DNA of 35,679 bases from Phycisphaerae bacterium (GCA_016873295.1 VGXM01000028.1:1-35679), one strand, 5' to 3'; shown: positions 1 to 8,025, numbered from the stretch's first letter. Numbers and translations: made by a program. The notes: generated by a model not told the origin, from the sequence alone.

Positions 1-194
1 ACGTCGCCGGCGCGATCACCGTCGCGGGGACGCCCCCGGCGTCGCAGTTCCGGTTCTACCTCGACGCGGCGGGCAGCAGCCAGATCCCGAGCTCTACCGA
101 GAGCCGGGGCGCGTCGGTGACGATCGTCCCCGCCCCCGCTTCGCTGGCCCTCCTGGGCCTGGGCGGCCTGATCGCCGGGCGTCGGCGTCGGTAA
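1..194 (+). CDS. C-terminal end of a PEP-CTERM sorted surface/exported protein (5' truncated)
   Basis: The reading frame enters from the left edge (first full codon at base 3) and stops with TAA at 192-194. About 63 residues are visible. The tail has the tripartite PEP-CTERM layout: a VPAPAS motif (a VPxPxS variant of VPEP), a short hydrophobic stretch (LALLGLGGLIAG) and a terminal arginine cluster (RRRR). In this family the tail directs a secreted protein to the exosortase (EpsH/XrtA-type) system, which cleaves it and anchors or releases the protein. The upstream part, rich in Ala, Gly, Ser and Thr, fits an extracellular beta-rich domain, but no fold can be named. A strong hairpin follows at 246-273. 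The sorting signal is clear; what the protein does is unknown. Confidence 0.85.
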   Translation, partial: VAGAITVAGTPPASQFRFYLDAAGSSQIPSSTESRGASVTIVPAPASLALLGLGGLIAGRRRR

Positions 195-245
195 TCCCTC
201 TCGCGTCACGGACGGACGCGTACTCACGCTTGACAGTGTGACTCC

Positions 246-273
246 ACCCGGCCCCGCTTCGGCGGGGCCGGGT
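246..273 (+). terminator. Terminator-like hairpin after the PEP-CTERM gene
   Basis: A perfect 12-bp stem (ACCCGGCCCCGC at 246-257, complementary arm at 262-273) closes a TTCG tetraloop at 258-261. It begins 51 bases after the stop codon. The tract after it is only weakly T-rich (TCGCTTTCTGG), so it is a GC-rich intrinsic-type terminator without a clean U-tract. Confidence 0.7.
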
Positions 274-320
274 CGCTTTCTGGCGCCGCTCGTGGCGCGA
301 GTCGGAAGTCCGTGGACGGA

Positions 321-443
321 TGCGCCGCGGGTGCCACGGGTCATCGGGCGCTTCGCCCGATGACCCGTGCGGCTGTTCGACGCCCGTCCGAACACCGGCA
401 CGGGCGATCCGCAAGGCGGATCGCCCGTGGCACCCGCAGGGCG
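321..443. repeat. Nested palindrome: two long hairpins enclosed by an outer inverted repeat
   Basis: Hairpin 1 pairs 335-350 with 354-369 (16 bp, loop CTT). Hairpin 2 pairs 399-412 with 416-429 (14 bp, loop AAG). The outer arms GCGGGTGCCACGGG (327-340) and CCCGTGGCACCCGC (424-437) are exact reverse complements, so the block can fold either as two hairpins or as one long stem enclosing both. It sits in the 279-bp gap between the PEP-CTERM gene and the end of apt. No open reading frame in the gap looks real. It resembles a large REP/BIME-type element. Confidence 0.75.
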
Positions 444-473
444 CCTTGGTGCACGTTCTTCGGACTCGCGCCG

Positions 474-992
474 CTAGTACTGAAGGACCGCGTGGACCTC
501 GCCGTGCGGGGCCAGGCGCCTGCGGCCCTGGAGAGCGGTCAGTTCGATCAGGACGGTGATGCCGACGATCGTGCCGCCGGCGCGGCGGATGAGTTCGGAG
601 CAGGCCACGAGTGTTCCGCCGGTCGCCAGGAGGTCGTCGACCAGGAGGACCTTGTCGCCGGGCCCGATGGCGTCGGCGTGGATCTCGAGGCGGTCCCTGC
701 CGTACTCGAGTTCGTACTCCACGGCGTGGGTGGCGCGGGGGAGCTTGCCGGGCTTGCGCACGGGGATGAACCCGGCGGAGAGTTCGCGGCTGATGGCGGT
801 GCCGAAGATGAACCCGCGGCTCTCGGCGCCGACCACCAGGTCGACGTCCTGGACGCGGTAGGGGTTCACCATCAGTTCGACGGCGAGGGCGAGCCCGGCG
901 GGGTCGGCAAGGAGCGGCGTGAAGTCCTTGAAGACGATCCCCTTCCTGGGGAAGTCCTGGACGTCGTGAATGAGCGGTTCGAGCGGCTTCAT
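474..992 (-). CDS. apt: Adenine phosphoribosyltransferase
   Basis: This 172-residue protein has the usual length for Apt, the cytosolic purine-salvage enzyme that converts adenine and PRPP to AMP and pyrophosphate. Visible family features are the N-terminal block around FKDFTPLL (21-28), the ESRGFIFG segment (57-64) and the PRPP-binding loop VLLVDDLLATGGT at about 115-127, with the two Asp residues and the TGGT turn. The ATG at 992 is preceded by GGAATCCCTCC, with no clear Shine-Dalgarno sequence. A TATGCT hexamer on the minus strand at 1024-1019 would give a leader of roughly 20 bases. The gene diverges from groES with 62 bp between the starts. Nothing suggests truncation. Confidence 0.97.
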   Translation of the reverse strand: MKPLEPLIHDVQDFPRKGIVFKDFTPLLADPAGLALAVELMVNPYRVQDVDLVVGAESRGFIFGTAISRELSAGFIPVRKPGKLPRATHAVEYELEYGRDRLEIHADAIGPGDKVLLVDDLLATGGTLVACSELIRRAGGTIVGITVLIELTALQGRRRLAPHGEVHAVLQY

Positions 993-1018
993 GGAGGGAT
1001 TCCGGCGTGGCTGGCGGG

Positions 1019-1024
1019 AGCATA
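1019..1024 (-). promoter_or_regulatory. Putative -10 element (TATGCT) of apt
   Basis: TATGCT reads on the minus strand 26 bases upstream of the apt ATG, in the short divergent gap shared with groES. It matches the TAnnnT pattern seen before many genes here. No -35 box is obvious. Confidence 0.4.
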
Positions 1025-1042
1025 GCGGTGGGGGGGCGGGCG

Positions 1043-1048
1043 TAGAGT
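1043..1048 (+). promoter_or_regulatory. Putative -10 element (TAGAGT) giving a leaderless groES mRNA
   Basis: TAGAGT ends six bases before the groES ATG at 1055. Transcription starting the usual 6-7 bases after a -10 box would begin at the start codon itself, and no Shine-Dalgarno sequence is present. Confidence 0.55.
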
Positions 1049-1054
1049 TGGTCG

Positions 1055-1399
1055 ATGTCCGCCGAGCCCACCAGGCGCCGCGTCCGCCCTTCCCTCGAGG
1101 TCGTCGAGCCCGTGGGGAAGCGGATCCTCATCCGCAAGGACGAGGACCGGAAGCAGACCCGGACGGGGATCCACCTGCCGGACAAGATCGAGATCCCGAC
1201 GATCACGGGGCGCGTCGTGGCGGTGTCGGCGCAGGTGGGGCGTGACGAGGATTACCCGATCAAGGACTACGACCGCGTGCTCTTCAACCCCAAGCACGCG
1301 ATCCCGGTGGACCTGGAGGGTGACAACCGCCTGTTCGTCATCCCGATCGAGGACGTGGTCGCGGTGTTCCGGCGGGGCGGGGACGCCGACGGGCGATGA
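1055..1399 (+). CDS. GroES-family (Cpn10) co-chaperonin, not next to groEL
   Basis: This is a 114-residue protein with the Cpn10 beta-barrel layout: an LEVVEPVGKRILIRKDE opening strand, a mobile-loop-like segment with TGIHLP (about 36-43), a GRVVAVSAQVG core, the YDRVLFNP turn and a C-terminal FVIPIEDVVAVF strand. Typical GroES has about 95 residues. The extra length is a basic N-terminal extension (MSAEPTRRRVRPS) and a short polar tail. GroES caps the GroEL ring during protein folding in the cytosol. No groEL lies on either side, so this is probably a second, stand-alone copy. aroA begins 37 bp downstream on the same strand. The family assignment is firm; pairing with a particular GroEL is unknown. 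Confidence 0.85.
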   Translation: MSAEPTRRRVRPSLEVVEPVGKRILIRKDEDRKQTRTGIHLPDKIEIPTITGRVVAVSAQVGRDEDYPIKDYDRVLFNPKHAIPVDLEGDNRLFVIPIEDVVAVFRRGGDADGR

Positions 1400-1436
1400 T
1401 CGCGGTGGGGTGTGCGTGCGGGCAGGAGACCGGGCG

Positions 1437-2822
1437 GTGTGTGAGTGGCTGAGGCAGCCGCGGGCGCAGTGGCCGGACCCGGCGCCCGTCGCTCCCGCCC
1501 CCCCGGGGTTTGGGATCGAGGTGACGCCGCCGGGCTCCAAGAGCCTGACGAACCGGGCGCTGCTGCTGGCGGCGCTGGCGCGCGGTCGGAGCACGCTGCG
1601 GGGCGCGTTGACCGAGGCGGACGACGCGCGGCGGATGATGGCGGCGCTTCGCAGGCTGGGGGCCGGCGTCGAGGCCTCGATGGGCCAGGTCCGCGTGGAG
1701 GGGGTGGGCGGGCGGTGGCGCGTGGGGGCGGAGGGGGTGGCGCTGGACCTGGGGAACGCCGGCACCGCGACCAGGTTCCTGGCGGCGGCGGCCCTGCTGT
1801 CGCCCGGGCCCGTGGTGATCGACGGCAACGCGCGCATGCGGCAGCGCCCGATCGACGAGCTGGTGGAGTCGCTGGAGCGGCTGGGCGCGAGCGTGGAGTA
1901 CCTCGGATCGGCGGGGAACCCCCCGGTGCGGATCGTGGCGCCGACCGACCCGGCGCGGTCGCCGGCGGACGCGCACTTCGAGGCGACGCGGTCGAGCCAG
2001 TTCATCTCGGCGCTGTTGCTGGTGGCGCCGTGGCTCCCGCGCGGGCTGACGGTGAGACTGCTCGGCGGCGTGACGAGCGCCTCGTACATCGACATGACCG
2101 TCCGCCTGCTCGATCGACTGGGCGCGTCGGTGCGCACGAGCGCGGACATGCGGGTCATCCGCGTCGGGCCGGCCCGCGGGCGGGCGCCCGGCGACGGGCT
2201 GGCGCCCTTCGAGCACGACATCGAGCCCGACGCCAGCGGGGCGACCTACTTCTGGGCGGCGGCGGCGATGTCGCCCGGCTCGACCTGCCGCGTGCGGGGC
2301 CTCGACGCCCGCTCGATCCAAGGGGACGCCCGGTTCCCGCGCCTGCTCGGCGAGGCGGGGGCCCAGGTCCGGGAGGGCGACGGCTGGATCGAGGTCCGGG
2401 GCGCGGGGCTGGCTCCGATCGTCGCGGACATGGCGGACATGCCCGACGCCACCATGACCATGGCGGCGGTGGCGGCGCTGGCGGAGGGGTCGAGCGTCCT
2501 GCGCGGCGTGCGCACGCTGCGGGTGAAGGAGACGGACCGGATCGAGGCGTTGCGCACGGAACTGGGCAGGATCGGGGTCGGGGTCGAGTGCCCGCTGGAC
2601 GGCGACGAGGGCGCGATGCGGATCACGCCCCCGGCGGGCGGGATCGACCGCTCGGGGGCCGCCCCCGCGGTGGTGTTCGACACCTACGACGATCACCGGA
2701 TGGCGATGAGCCTGGCGCTGATCGGGCTGGTACGTCCGAACGTGTTCATCCGCGATCCCGGGTGCGTGGCCAAGACCTATCCGGGGTTCTGGGCGGACCT
2801 GGCGGGCGTGTACGGGCGTTGA
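1437..2822 (+). CDS. aroA: 3-phosphoshikimate 1-carboxyvinyltransferase (EPSP synthase)
   Basis: EPSP synthase transfers enolpyruvyl from PEP to shikimate-3-phosphate in the chorismate (aromatic amino acid) pathway. Signature segments are all present: PPGSKSLTNRALL near residues 31-43, LGNAGTATRFL near 105-115, VKETDRI near 363 and DHRMAMSL near 419. I chose the GTG at 1437 (461 codons) because AGGAG lies eight bases upstream at 1424-1428. The open frame extends further upstream, but that part overlaps groES in another frame and looks non-coding. The N-terminus has a Pro/Ala-rich lead of about 25 residues before the enzyme fold. It may be co-transcribed with groES; the two functions are unrelated. 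Confidence 0.96.
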   Translation: MCEWLRQPRAQWPDPAPVAPAPPGFGIEVTPPGSKSLTNRALLLAALARGRSTLRGALTEADDARRMMAALRRLGAGVEASMGQVRVEGVGGRWRVGAEGVALDLGNAGTATRFLAAAALLSPGPVVIDGNARMRQRPIDELVESLERLGASVEYLGSAGNPPVRIVAPTDPARSPADAHFEATRSSQFISALLLVAPWLPRGLTVRLLGGVTSASYIDMTVRLLDRLGASVRTSADMRVIRVGPARGRAPGDGLAPFEHDIEPDASGATYFWAAAAMSPGSTCRVRGLDARSIQGDARFPRLLGEAGAQVREGDGWIEVRGAGLAPIVADMADMPDATMTMAAVAALAEGSSVLRGVRTLRVKETDRIEALRTELGRIGVGVECPLDGDEGAMRITPPAGGIDRSGAAPAVVFDTYDDHRMAMSLALIGLVRPNVFIRDPGCVAKTYPGFWADLAGVYGR

Positions 2823-2858
2823 GGCGGGGGCCGGAGCGCGGGCTCCGGGGTGGTCGTC

Positions 2859-2864
2859 TAGACT
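2859..2864 (+). promoter_or_regulatory. Putative -10 element (TAGACT) of icd
   Basis: TAGACT lies in the 105-bp gap after aroA. It predicts a start near 2871 and a leader of about 57 bases, which contains the GGAG Shine-Dalgarno sequence at 2916-2919. This is a leadered gene, unlike groES. Confidence 0.45.
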
Positions 2865-2927
2865 GGACACGGGCGCCGGCGGCGGCGCCGCGATCGCTCT
2901 TGACGCACGCCGAACGGAGTGGCCTCG

Positions 2928-4400
2928 ATGTCCAAGCAGAACACGCCCCGAACCGTGACCCTGATCCCCGGCGACGGTGTCGGGCCCGAGTGCATCAACG
3001 CCTCCCGTCGGATCATCGAGGCGGCGGGGGTGAGCCTGGCGTTCGAGGTGTGCGAGGCGGGGGAGAGCGTGTTCAAGAAGGGGATCCCGTCGGGGGTGCC
3101 GCAGGAGACGATCGACTCGATCAACCGGACGCGGCTGGTGTTCAAGGGCCCGCTGGGGACGCCGGTGGGGTACGGGGAGAAGTCGGCGAACGTGACGCTG
3201 CGGAAGCTGTTCGAGACGTACGCGAACATCCGCCCGGTGCGGGAGCTGCCGGGCGTGCGGACGCCGTACTCGGGGCGGAACCTGGACCTGGTGGTGGTGC
3301 GTGAGAACGTGGAGGACCTGTACGCGGGGATCGAGCACATGCAGACGCCCGGGGTGGCGCAGTGCCTGAAGCTCATCAGCGCCAAGGGGTGCGAGAAGAT
3401 CGTTCGGACGGCGTTCGAGTTCGCGCGGTCGGAGGGCCGCAAGAGCGTGGCGTGCGCGACCAAGAGCAACATCATGAAGCTGACGGAGGGGCTGCTCAAG
3501 CGCACCTTCGAGCGGATCGCGCCGGAGTACCCGGACCTTCAGGCCTGGCACGTGATCGTGGACAACTGCGCCCACCAGCTGGTGAAGAAGCCCGAGCAGT
3601 TCGACGTGATCGTGACGACGAACATGAACGGGGACATCCTGAGCGACCTGACCAGCGCGCTGATCGGCGGGCTGGGGTTCGCGCCGTCGGCGAACCTGGG
3701 GAACGAGGTGGCGATCTTCGAGGCGGTGCACGGGTCGGCCCCCAAGTACGCCGGTAAGAACTGCATCAACCCGACGGCGGTGCTGCTGTCGGGCGTGTTG
3801 ATGCTGCGGTACATCGGGGAGTTCGACGCGGCCCAGAAGATCGAGCACGCGGTGCTCTACACGCTGGAGCAGAACGCCGCCGCCGGCAAGGGCACCGGCG
3901 ACGTGGTGGGCTACGACCGACCCAACACGCTCTCGACGTCGGCGTTCACCGACCTGATCATCGCGAACCTGGGCAGGCGGGCGGAGAAGTTCAAGGTCCG
4001 CGACTGCAAGCAGATCAAGCTGCCTCGGCTTTCCTCTGCGCCGGAGTACGTCAAGCCCAAGTCGCTGGAGCTGGCCGGGGTGGACGTGTTCCTGCACTCG
4101 CCGTTGCTGCCGGCGGAGCTGGGCCCCCGGCTCGAGGCCCTGGCCGAGGGCACGCCCATGAAACTCAAGATCATCTCCAGCCGGGGCACGAAGGTGTACC
4201 CGGCGACGGGGACGATCACCGACTGCGTGGACCACTACCGCTGCCGATTCATGCCCCGGCAGGGCCGGGACGTGGGCGACGCGGTGCTGCTGGAGCTGCT
4301 GGGCAAGCTCGGCGCGGGCGGGCACCGCTGGGTGCACGTCGAGAAGCTGCACCGGATCGACGGAGCCGACGGGTTCACCAAGGCGCAGGGCGAGGACTGA
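2928..4400 (+). CDS. icd: Isocitrate dehydrogenase, NADP-type, with extra C-terminal domain
   Basis: The enzyme oxidatively decarboxylates isocitrate to 2-oxoglutarate in the TCA cycle. Residues 1 to about 340 form the isocitrate/isopropylmalate dehydrogenase fold: GDGVGPE at 15-21, the substrate loop KSANVTLRK, RENVEDLYAG, the DNCAHQL region and HGSAPKYAGKN near 268-278. The Lys-Tyr pair in that last motif matches NADP-using enzymes; NAD-types usually carry Asp-Ile there. About 140 further residues follow, as in the longer Thermus/alphaproteobacterial type. Total length is 490. The ATG at 2928 has GGAG eight bases upstream; an in-frame GTG at 2919 is less likely. Cofactor choice is inferred from one motif. 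Confidence 0.93.
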   Translation: MSKQNTPRTVTLIPGDGVGPECINASRRIIEAAGVSLAFEVCEAGESVFKKGIPSGVPQETIDSINRTRLVFKGPLGTPVGYGEKSANVTLRKLFETYANIRPVRELPGVRTPYSGRNLDLVVVRENVEDLYAGIEHMQTPGVAQCLKLISAKGCEKIVRTAFEFARSEGRKSVACATKSNIMKLTEGLLKRTFERIAPEYPDLQAWHVIVDNCAHQLVKKPEQFDVIVTTNMNGDILSDLTSALIGGLGFAPSANLGNEVAIFEAVHGSAPKYAGKNCINPTAVLLSGVLMLRYIGEFDAAQKIEHAVLYTLEQNAAAGKGTGDVVGYDRPNTLSTSAFTDLIIANLGRRAEKFKVRDCKQIKLPRLSSAPEYVKPKSLELAGVDVFLHSPLLPAELGPRLEALAEGTPMKLKIISSRGTKVYPATGTITDCVDHYRCRFMPRQGRDVGDAVLLELLGKLGAGGHRWVHVEKLHRIDGADGFTKAQGED

Positions 4401-4434
4401 GCTTCCGGCTCGGGCGCGACGGCGTGGTCGTCGC

Positions 4435-4471
4435 GGGCGGTTGTTCCGCCCAAGGGACCACCGCGTCCCTT
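4435..4471 (+). terminator. Two consecutive hairpins after icd
   Basis: GGGCGG (4435-4440) pairs with CCGCCC (4446-4451) around TTGTT. Immediately after, AAGGGA (4452-4457) pairs with TCCCTT (4466-4471). They start 35 bases past the icd stop and probably terminate or stabilise its transcript. Confidence 0.45.
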
Positions 4472-4645
4472 TCCGTCAACCCGATAACTTGTCCGAACCG
4501 GCCGCCGCCCGCGGGCGAAGCACCAAGCGGGGGATTCGCCCCGGGCGGGGTGGTGCGCCCGCCCGGCTTCGGGCCGATATTGGAAGGGTCCGGAGCGTCG
4601 CCGGAGCGAGCAGGAGGTTTGTTCCAAGTGGCATGGAGGCATCGG

Positions 4646-7336
4646 ATGGACCGGGGGACCCAGGGATGGCGGATTCATCGCGCGCGGGCCGGGGTGGCGA
4701 TCGCGCTGCTCGGCGTCATGAGCCACGGCGTGCCCGCGGCGCCGCCCCCCGACCGGGGCCCGGACCCGCTCAAGAGCGAGCTGCCCGCGCCCGAGCTCGC
4801 GGGGGCGGTCACGGCGCTGCTGAACGCCGACTACCTGACCGCCGAGGAGAAGCGCGACCTGCGGCTGCGTCACGGGGCGTGGACGCCCGCCGACCTCGGC
4901 ACGCCGGCGCGCCGGGCCCAGGCCGCGCTCATCGTCGGCGACGTCGATGAGCCCGCGCTGAAGGACCCGGCGTCGCCCCCGATGGCCCGCGGCGAATGGC
5001 TCGTGACCGTGGGGGAGTACGAGGCGGCGCTGTCGCTGCTCGCCGCCGAGACTTCGCTCCGCGCCGGCGTGCTGCGGGCCGAGGCCCTGGCCGGGCTGGG
5101 GCGGGTCGAGGAAGCGGTGGGGGCGCTGGCTCCGATCGAGGGGGCGGTGCGCGCCGGCGATCCGGCGAGCGCCGACGACGCCGTGGCGATCGCCCAGGGC
5201 CTGGCGCTCCGGTTCGACCTTGCGGGCGCCGGGGACGCGGCGGGGGACTTCAAGTTCCTGATGTCGATGCTGGGCCGGGCCCGCGAGCGTCTCGATCCGT
5301 TGGATTGGCGGATCCCGCTGGCGGAGGCGCGTCTGCTTCTCAGCCGCGGCAACGCGCCCGAGGCGGGCGAGGCCATCGAGCGGGTCCTGAGCCTCAACCC
5401 GCGCTGCGCCGAGGCGTGGTCCATCATGGGTCGGCTGGCGGCGGCGAACTTCGACGCCGCCCGCGCCGAGCAGATCGCGGCCCGCCTGGACGAACTGGTG
5501 CGGCTGACGGAGGACGCGCGTCGGTCGGTGTGGGGCACGCTGGTGCTGGCGCAGTCGCGACTGCGTGTCATCGACGCCGACGGGGCCCTGGAGCTCCTGG
5601 GCCCCGCCGCGGACGCCTATCCGCGCCTCCGCGCCGTGCTGGCCCTCCGCGTGGCCGCGGCCCACGCGGGGTTCCGACCGGACGACGCCGCCCGCTGGAG
5701 CGCCGAGTTCGACGCACTCTCTCCCGGCTCGCCCCTCGCCGTGCTGGAGGCGGGCAAGGCGTTGTCGGACCGGAGGCAGTACGACGCGGCGGCGTCGCTG
5801 CTGGGCGAGGCCGCCCGCCGCGCCCCCTTCCTCCCCGAGCCCTGGATCGAACTGGGGCTGCTCGAGGTGCAGTCCGGGCGGGATGCGCTGGCGCTGCGGG
5901 CGCTGGAGAAGGCGGCGGCGCTGGATCCGTTCAACATCCGCGTCGCCAACAGCCTGACGCTCGTGCGGGAGCTGACGGCCTACGCCCAGCTCGAAACGCC
6001 GAACTTCATCGTGCGTCACCGCCCGGGCGTCGACGAGGTGCTCGCCCGCGAGATGCTCGCGGACCTTGAGGCCATGCACGCCCGCGTCACCGGCGCCGAT
6101 CGCGACGGGCTGGACTACGCCATGCCGCGGTCGGCGGACCTGCCCAACGGGGGCAAGACGGTCATCGAGCTGATGCCCGACCACCGCTGGTTCAGCGTGC
6201 GGATCACGGGCATGCCGCGGGTGCACACGGTGGCGGCGTCGACGGGCCCGGTCATCGCGATGGAGGCGCCGCGTTCCGGGCCCAATCACCTGCTCGGGCC
6301 GTACGACTGGCTGCGGGTGGTGCGGCACGAGTACGTGCACACGGTGTCGCTGTCGCGATCGAAGAACCGCCTGCCGCACTGGTTCACGGAGGCCGCCGCC
6401 GTCCACCTCGAGGACGCGCCCCGCGACTGGAACACCGTGCAGCTCCTGGCGCGGGCGCACGACACGGGCGGGCTGTTTGACCTGGACCGGATCAACCTCG
6501 CGTTCGTGCGTCCGCGCACGCCCACGGACCGGGCCCAGGCCTACGCCCAGGGCGCCTGGATGTACGCCTTCATCGTCCAGACGTGGGGTCCGGCGGCGCC
6601 GCTCTCGCTCATGGACCGCTACGGCGCGGGCGACACCGAGGCCCGCGCCTTCCAGGGCGTGCTGGGCGTCGGGCGCGACGAGTTCCTCGATCGCTTCACG
6701 ACCTGGGCGGGCGCGCAGATGGTCGCCTGGGGCATGCGTCCCGGCGCGGGGACGCCCACGCTGACGGAGTTGATGGAGAAGGACAGCGGCGGCCCGGCGG
6801 GCGAGACGCGAGCCCCGACGCCGGAGAATCTCCAGCGCTGGCTCGCCGATCACCCGGACCACCCCGAGGTGCTGGCGCTGGCGGTGAAGGAGGGGCTTGC
6901 GGCGAACGCGGGCGAGCCGAACGAATCCATGGCGGGGTTGCTGGAGCGGTACGCCAGGGCCAGGCCCGTGGACCCGCTGCCGCACCGCATGCTGGCGCGC
7001 CTGCACCTGGACGGGGGCCGCACCGCCGCGGCCCTGCCGCACCTGGAGTACCTGGACGCGCGGGAGCAGAACTCGCCGGCCCTGGCCCTGGAGCTGTCCA
7101 GGCGATACGCGGCGCTGGGGCGCTGGGACCAGTCGTGGGAGAAGGCGCTGCGGGCGGTGCGGGTCGCGCCCTACGAGGCGGGCGGGCGCGAGTGGGCGGC
7201 GACCGTGGCGATCAAGCGCCGCGACTGGGACGCCGCGGAGTGGCAGATCCGGGCGCTCATCCGGCTCGAGCCCGGGCGCGCGGTCCACGCGCAGCGGCTC
7301 GAGGCGCTGCTGAGGCTGCGCGAGTCGGGCAAGTAG
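4646..7336 (+). CDS. Exported TPR-repeat protein with a gluzincin-type metallopeptidase domain
   Basis: This 896-residue protein has an N-terminal export signal (basic start, hydrophobic VAIALLGVM, Ala-rich exit near 25-30). Residues about 90-450 and 740-890 consist of repeating helical pairs of TPR type, with motifs such as NPRCAEAWSIMGRLAAANFD and DPFNIRVANSL. Between them lies a zinc-peptidase core: HEYVH with H561, E562 and H565, and WFTEA whose E582 is 17 residues after the second His, the spacing of peptidase-MA/gluzincin families. Substrate is unknown; a periplasmic scaffold-plus-protease role is inference. GGAGG lies six bases before the ATG. A GTG at 4628 with AGGAGG ten bases upstream is the alternative start. 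Its stop abuts the end of the convergent plsC gene. Confidence 0.85.
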   Translation: MDRGTQGWRIHRARAGVAIALLGVMSHGVPAAPPPDRGPDPLKSELPAPELAGAVTALLNADYLTAEEKRDLRLRHGAWTPADLGTPARRAQAALIVGDVDEPALKDPASPPMARGEWLVTVGEYEAALSLLAAETSLRAGVLRAEALAGLGRVEEAVGALAPIEGAVRAGDPASADDAVAIAQGLALRFDLAGAGDAAGDFKFLMSMLGRARERLDPLDWRIPLAEARLLLSRGNAPEAGEAIERVLSLNPRCAEAWSIMGRLAAANFDAARAEQIAARLDELVRLTEDARRSVWGTLVLAQSRLRVIDADGALELLGPAADAYPRLRAVLALRVAAAHAGFRPDDAARWSAEFDALSPGSPLAVLEAGKALSDRRQYDAAASLLGEAARRAPFLPEPWIELGLLEVQSGRDALALRALEKAAALDPFNIRVANSLTLVRELTAYAQLETPNFIVRHRPGVDEVLAREMLADLEAMHARVTGADRDGLDYAMPRSADLPNGGKTVIELMPDHRWFSVRITGMPRVHTVAASTGPVIAMEAPRSGPNHLLGPYDWLRVVRHEYVHTVSLSRSKNRLPHWFTEAAAVHLEDAPRDWNTVQLLARAHDTGGLFDLDRINLAFVRPRTPTDRAQAYAQGAWMYAFIVQTWGPAAPLSLMDRYGAGDTEARAFQGVLGVGRDEFLDRFTTWAGAQMVAWGMRPGAGTPTLTELMEKDSGGPAGETRAPTPENLQRWLADHPDHPEVLALAVKEGLAANAGEPNESMAGLLERYARARPVDPLPHRMLARLHLDGGRTAAALPHLEYLDAREQNSPALALELSRRYAALGRWDQSWEKALRAVRVAPYEAGGREWAATVAIKRRDWDAAEWQIRALIRLEPGRAVHAQRLEALLRLRESGK

Positions 7337-8008
7337 TCACATCCAGGCGCGGTAGCGGGCTTCGAGGTCGGCGACGATCTCGGGGGGCGTGCCGGGAAGG
7401 GCCGAGGCCGGGATGGGCTCGTGGAAGGTGACTCGCGAGCGCGAGGGGGTGAACAGGCTCCCCCAGGCGGTGACGGCGCGTGGAGTCCCATCGACGACGA
7501 CGGGCAGGGTCGTGGCGCCGGTGCGCGCGATGAGCAGGCCCAGCCCGGGCTCGAAGGGCCGCGGCGTCCCGGGCGGCGTCTCGATGCCGCCCTCGGGGAA
7601 GACGCCCAGGACGCCGCCGGCGCGGAGGTGCCGGATGGCGTCGCGGAGCGCGGCGGAGTCGCCGCGGGCGCGATCCACCGGGATGACGCGGGCGTGCTCC
7701 CACAGGGCCCGCCCGGCGGGGACCATCATGTCGGCGCCCATCATCCAGCGGACCTCGAAGGGGCAGGCGGCCTGGATGAGCAGCGGGTCGACCCCGGCGG
7801 TGTGGTTGGAGACGACGATGAGCGGACCGGGGTCGCTGGGCAGGTGGCGCGCGCCCGCCACGCGGAGCCGGTGGATCGCGCGGGCGTGGAGTCGGATGAG
7901 GTGGTAGAGCACGCCGGTGGTGAAGTCGCCCCGCGGGTTGTCGCGGATGACGGCGCAGAGCACGGCCCAGGCCGTCCACAGGGCGAGGATCACGGCGGCC
8001 ACGGTCAT
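7337..8008 (-). CDS. 1-acyl-sn-glycerol-3-phosphate acyltransferase (PlsC/LPLAT family)
   Basis: A 223-residue membrane-associated acyltransferase that should add the second acyl chain to lysophosphatidic acid in phospholipid synthesis. The catalytic HX4D motif is NHTAGVD (H69, D74), and the glycerol-phosphate-binding FPEGG motif is at 137-141. An N-terminal hydrophobic helix (about 3-20) would anchor it in the membrane. The start at 8008 has no Shine-Dalgarno sequence; a TAGCAT hexamer seven bases upstream suggests a leaderless transcript. It ends directly against the convergent TPR-peptidase gene and diverges from dut with only 26 bp between starts. Related LPLAT enzymes acylate other acceptors, so exact substrate is not certain. 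Confidence 0.9.
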   Translation of the reverse strand: MTVAAVILALWTAWAVLCAVIRDNPRGDFTTGVLYHLIRLHARAIHRLRVAGARHLPSDPGPLIVVSNHTAGVDPLLIQAACPFEVRWMMGADMMVPAGRALWEHARVIPVDRARGDSAALRDAIRHLRAGGVLGVFPEGGIETPPGTPRPFEPGLGLLIARTGATTLPVVVDGTPRAVTAWGSLFTPSRSRVTFHEPIPASALPGTPPEIVADLEARYRAWM

Positions 8009-8015
8009 GGCGTGG

Positions 8016-8021
8016 ATGCTA
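8016..8021 (-). promoter_or_regulatory. Putative -10 element (TAGCAT) of plsC, leaderless
   Basis: TAGCAT on the minus strand ends seven bases before the plsC ATG. Its first two bases are also the first two of the opposing dut element, so the two promoters overlap. Confidence 0.5.
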
Positions 8022-8025
8022 CGGT
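8020..8025 (+). promoter_or_regulatory. Putative -10 element (TACGGT) of dut, nearly leaderless
   Basis: TACGGT ends nine bases before the dut ATG. It shares the central TA with the plsC element on the opposite strand. The 26-bp divergent gap leaves no room for conventional leaders. Confidence 0.45.

Noticed and set aside
1242..1436. N-terminal extension of aroA overlapping groES
   Set aside because: The residues encoded are Ser/Thr/Arg-rich shadow sequence of groES; the GTG at 1437 has a good Shine-Dalgarno sequence and gives a normal enzyme length.
1338..4352. Minus-strand open frame of about 1000 codons opposite aroA and icd
   Set aside because: It lies antisense to two well-identified enzymes and its translation is Arg/His/Pro/Leu-rich without domains; it is a GC-rich codon-shadow frame.
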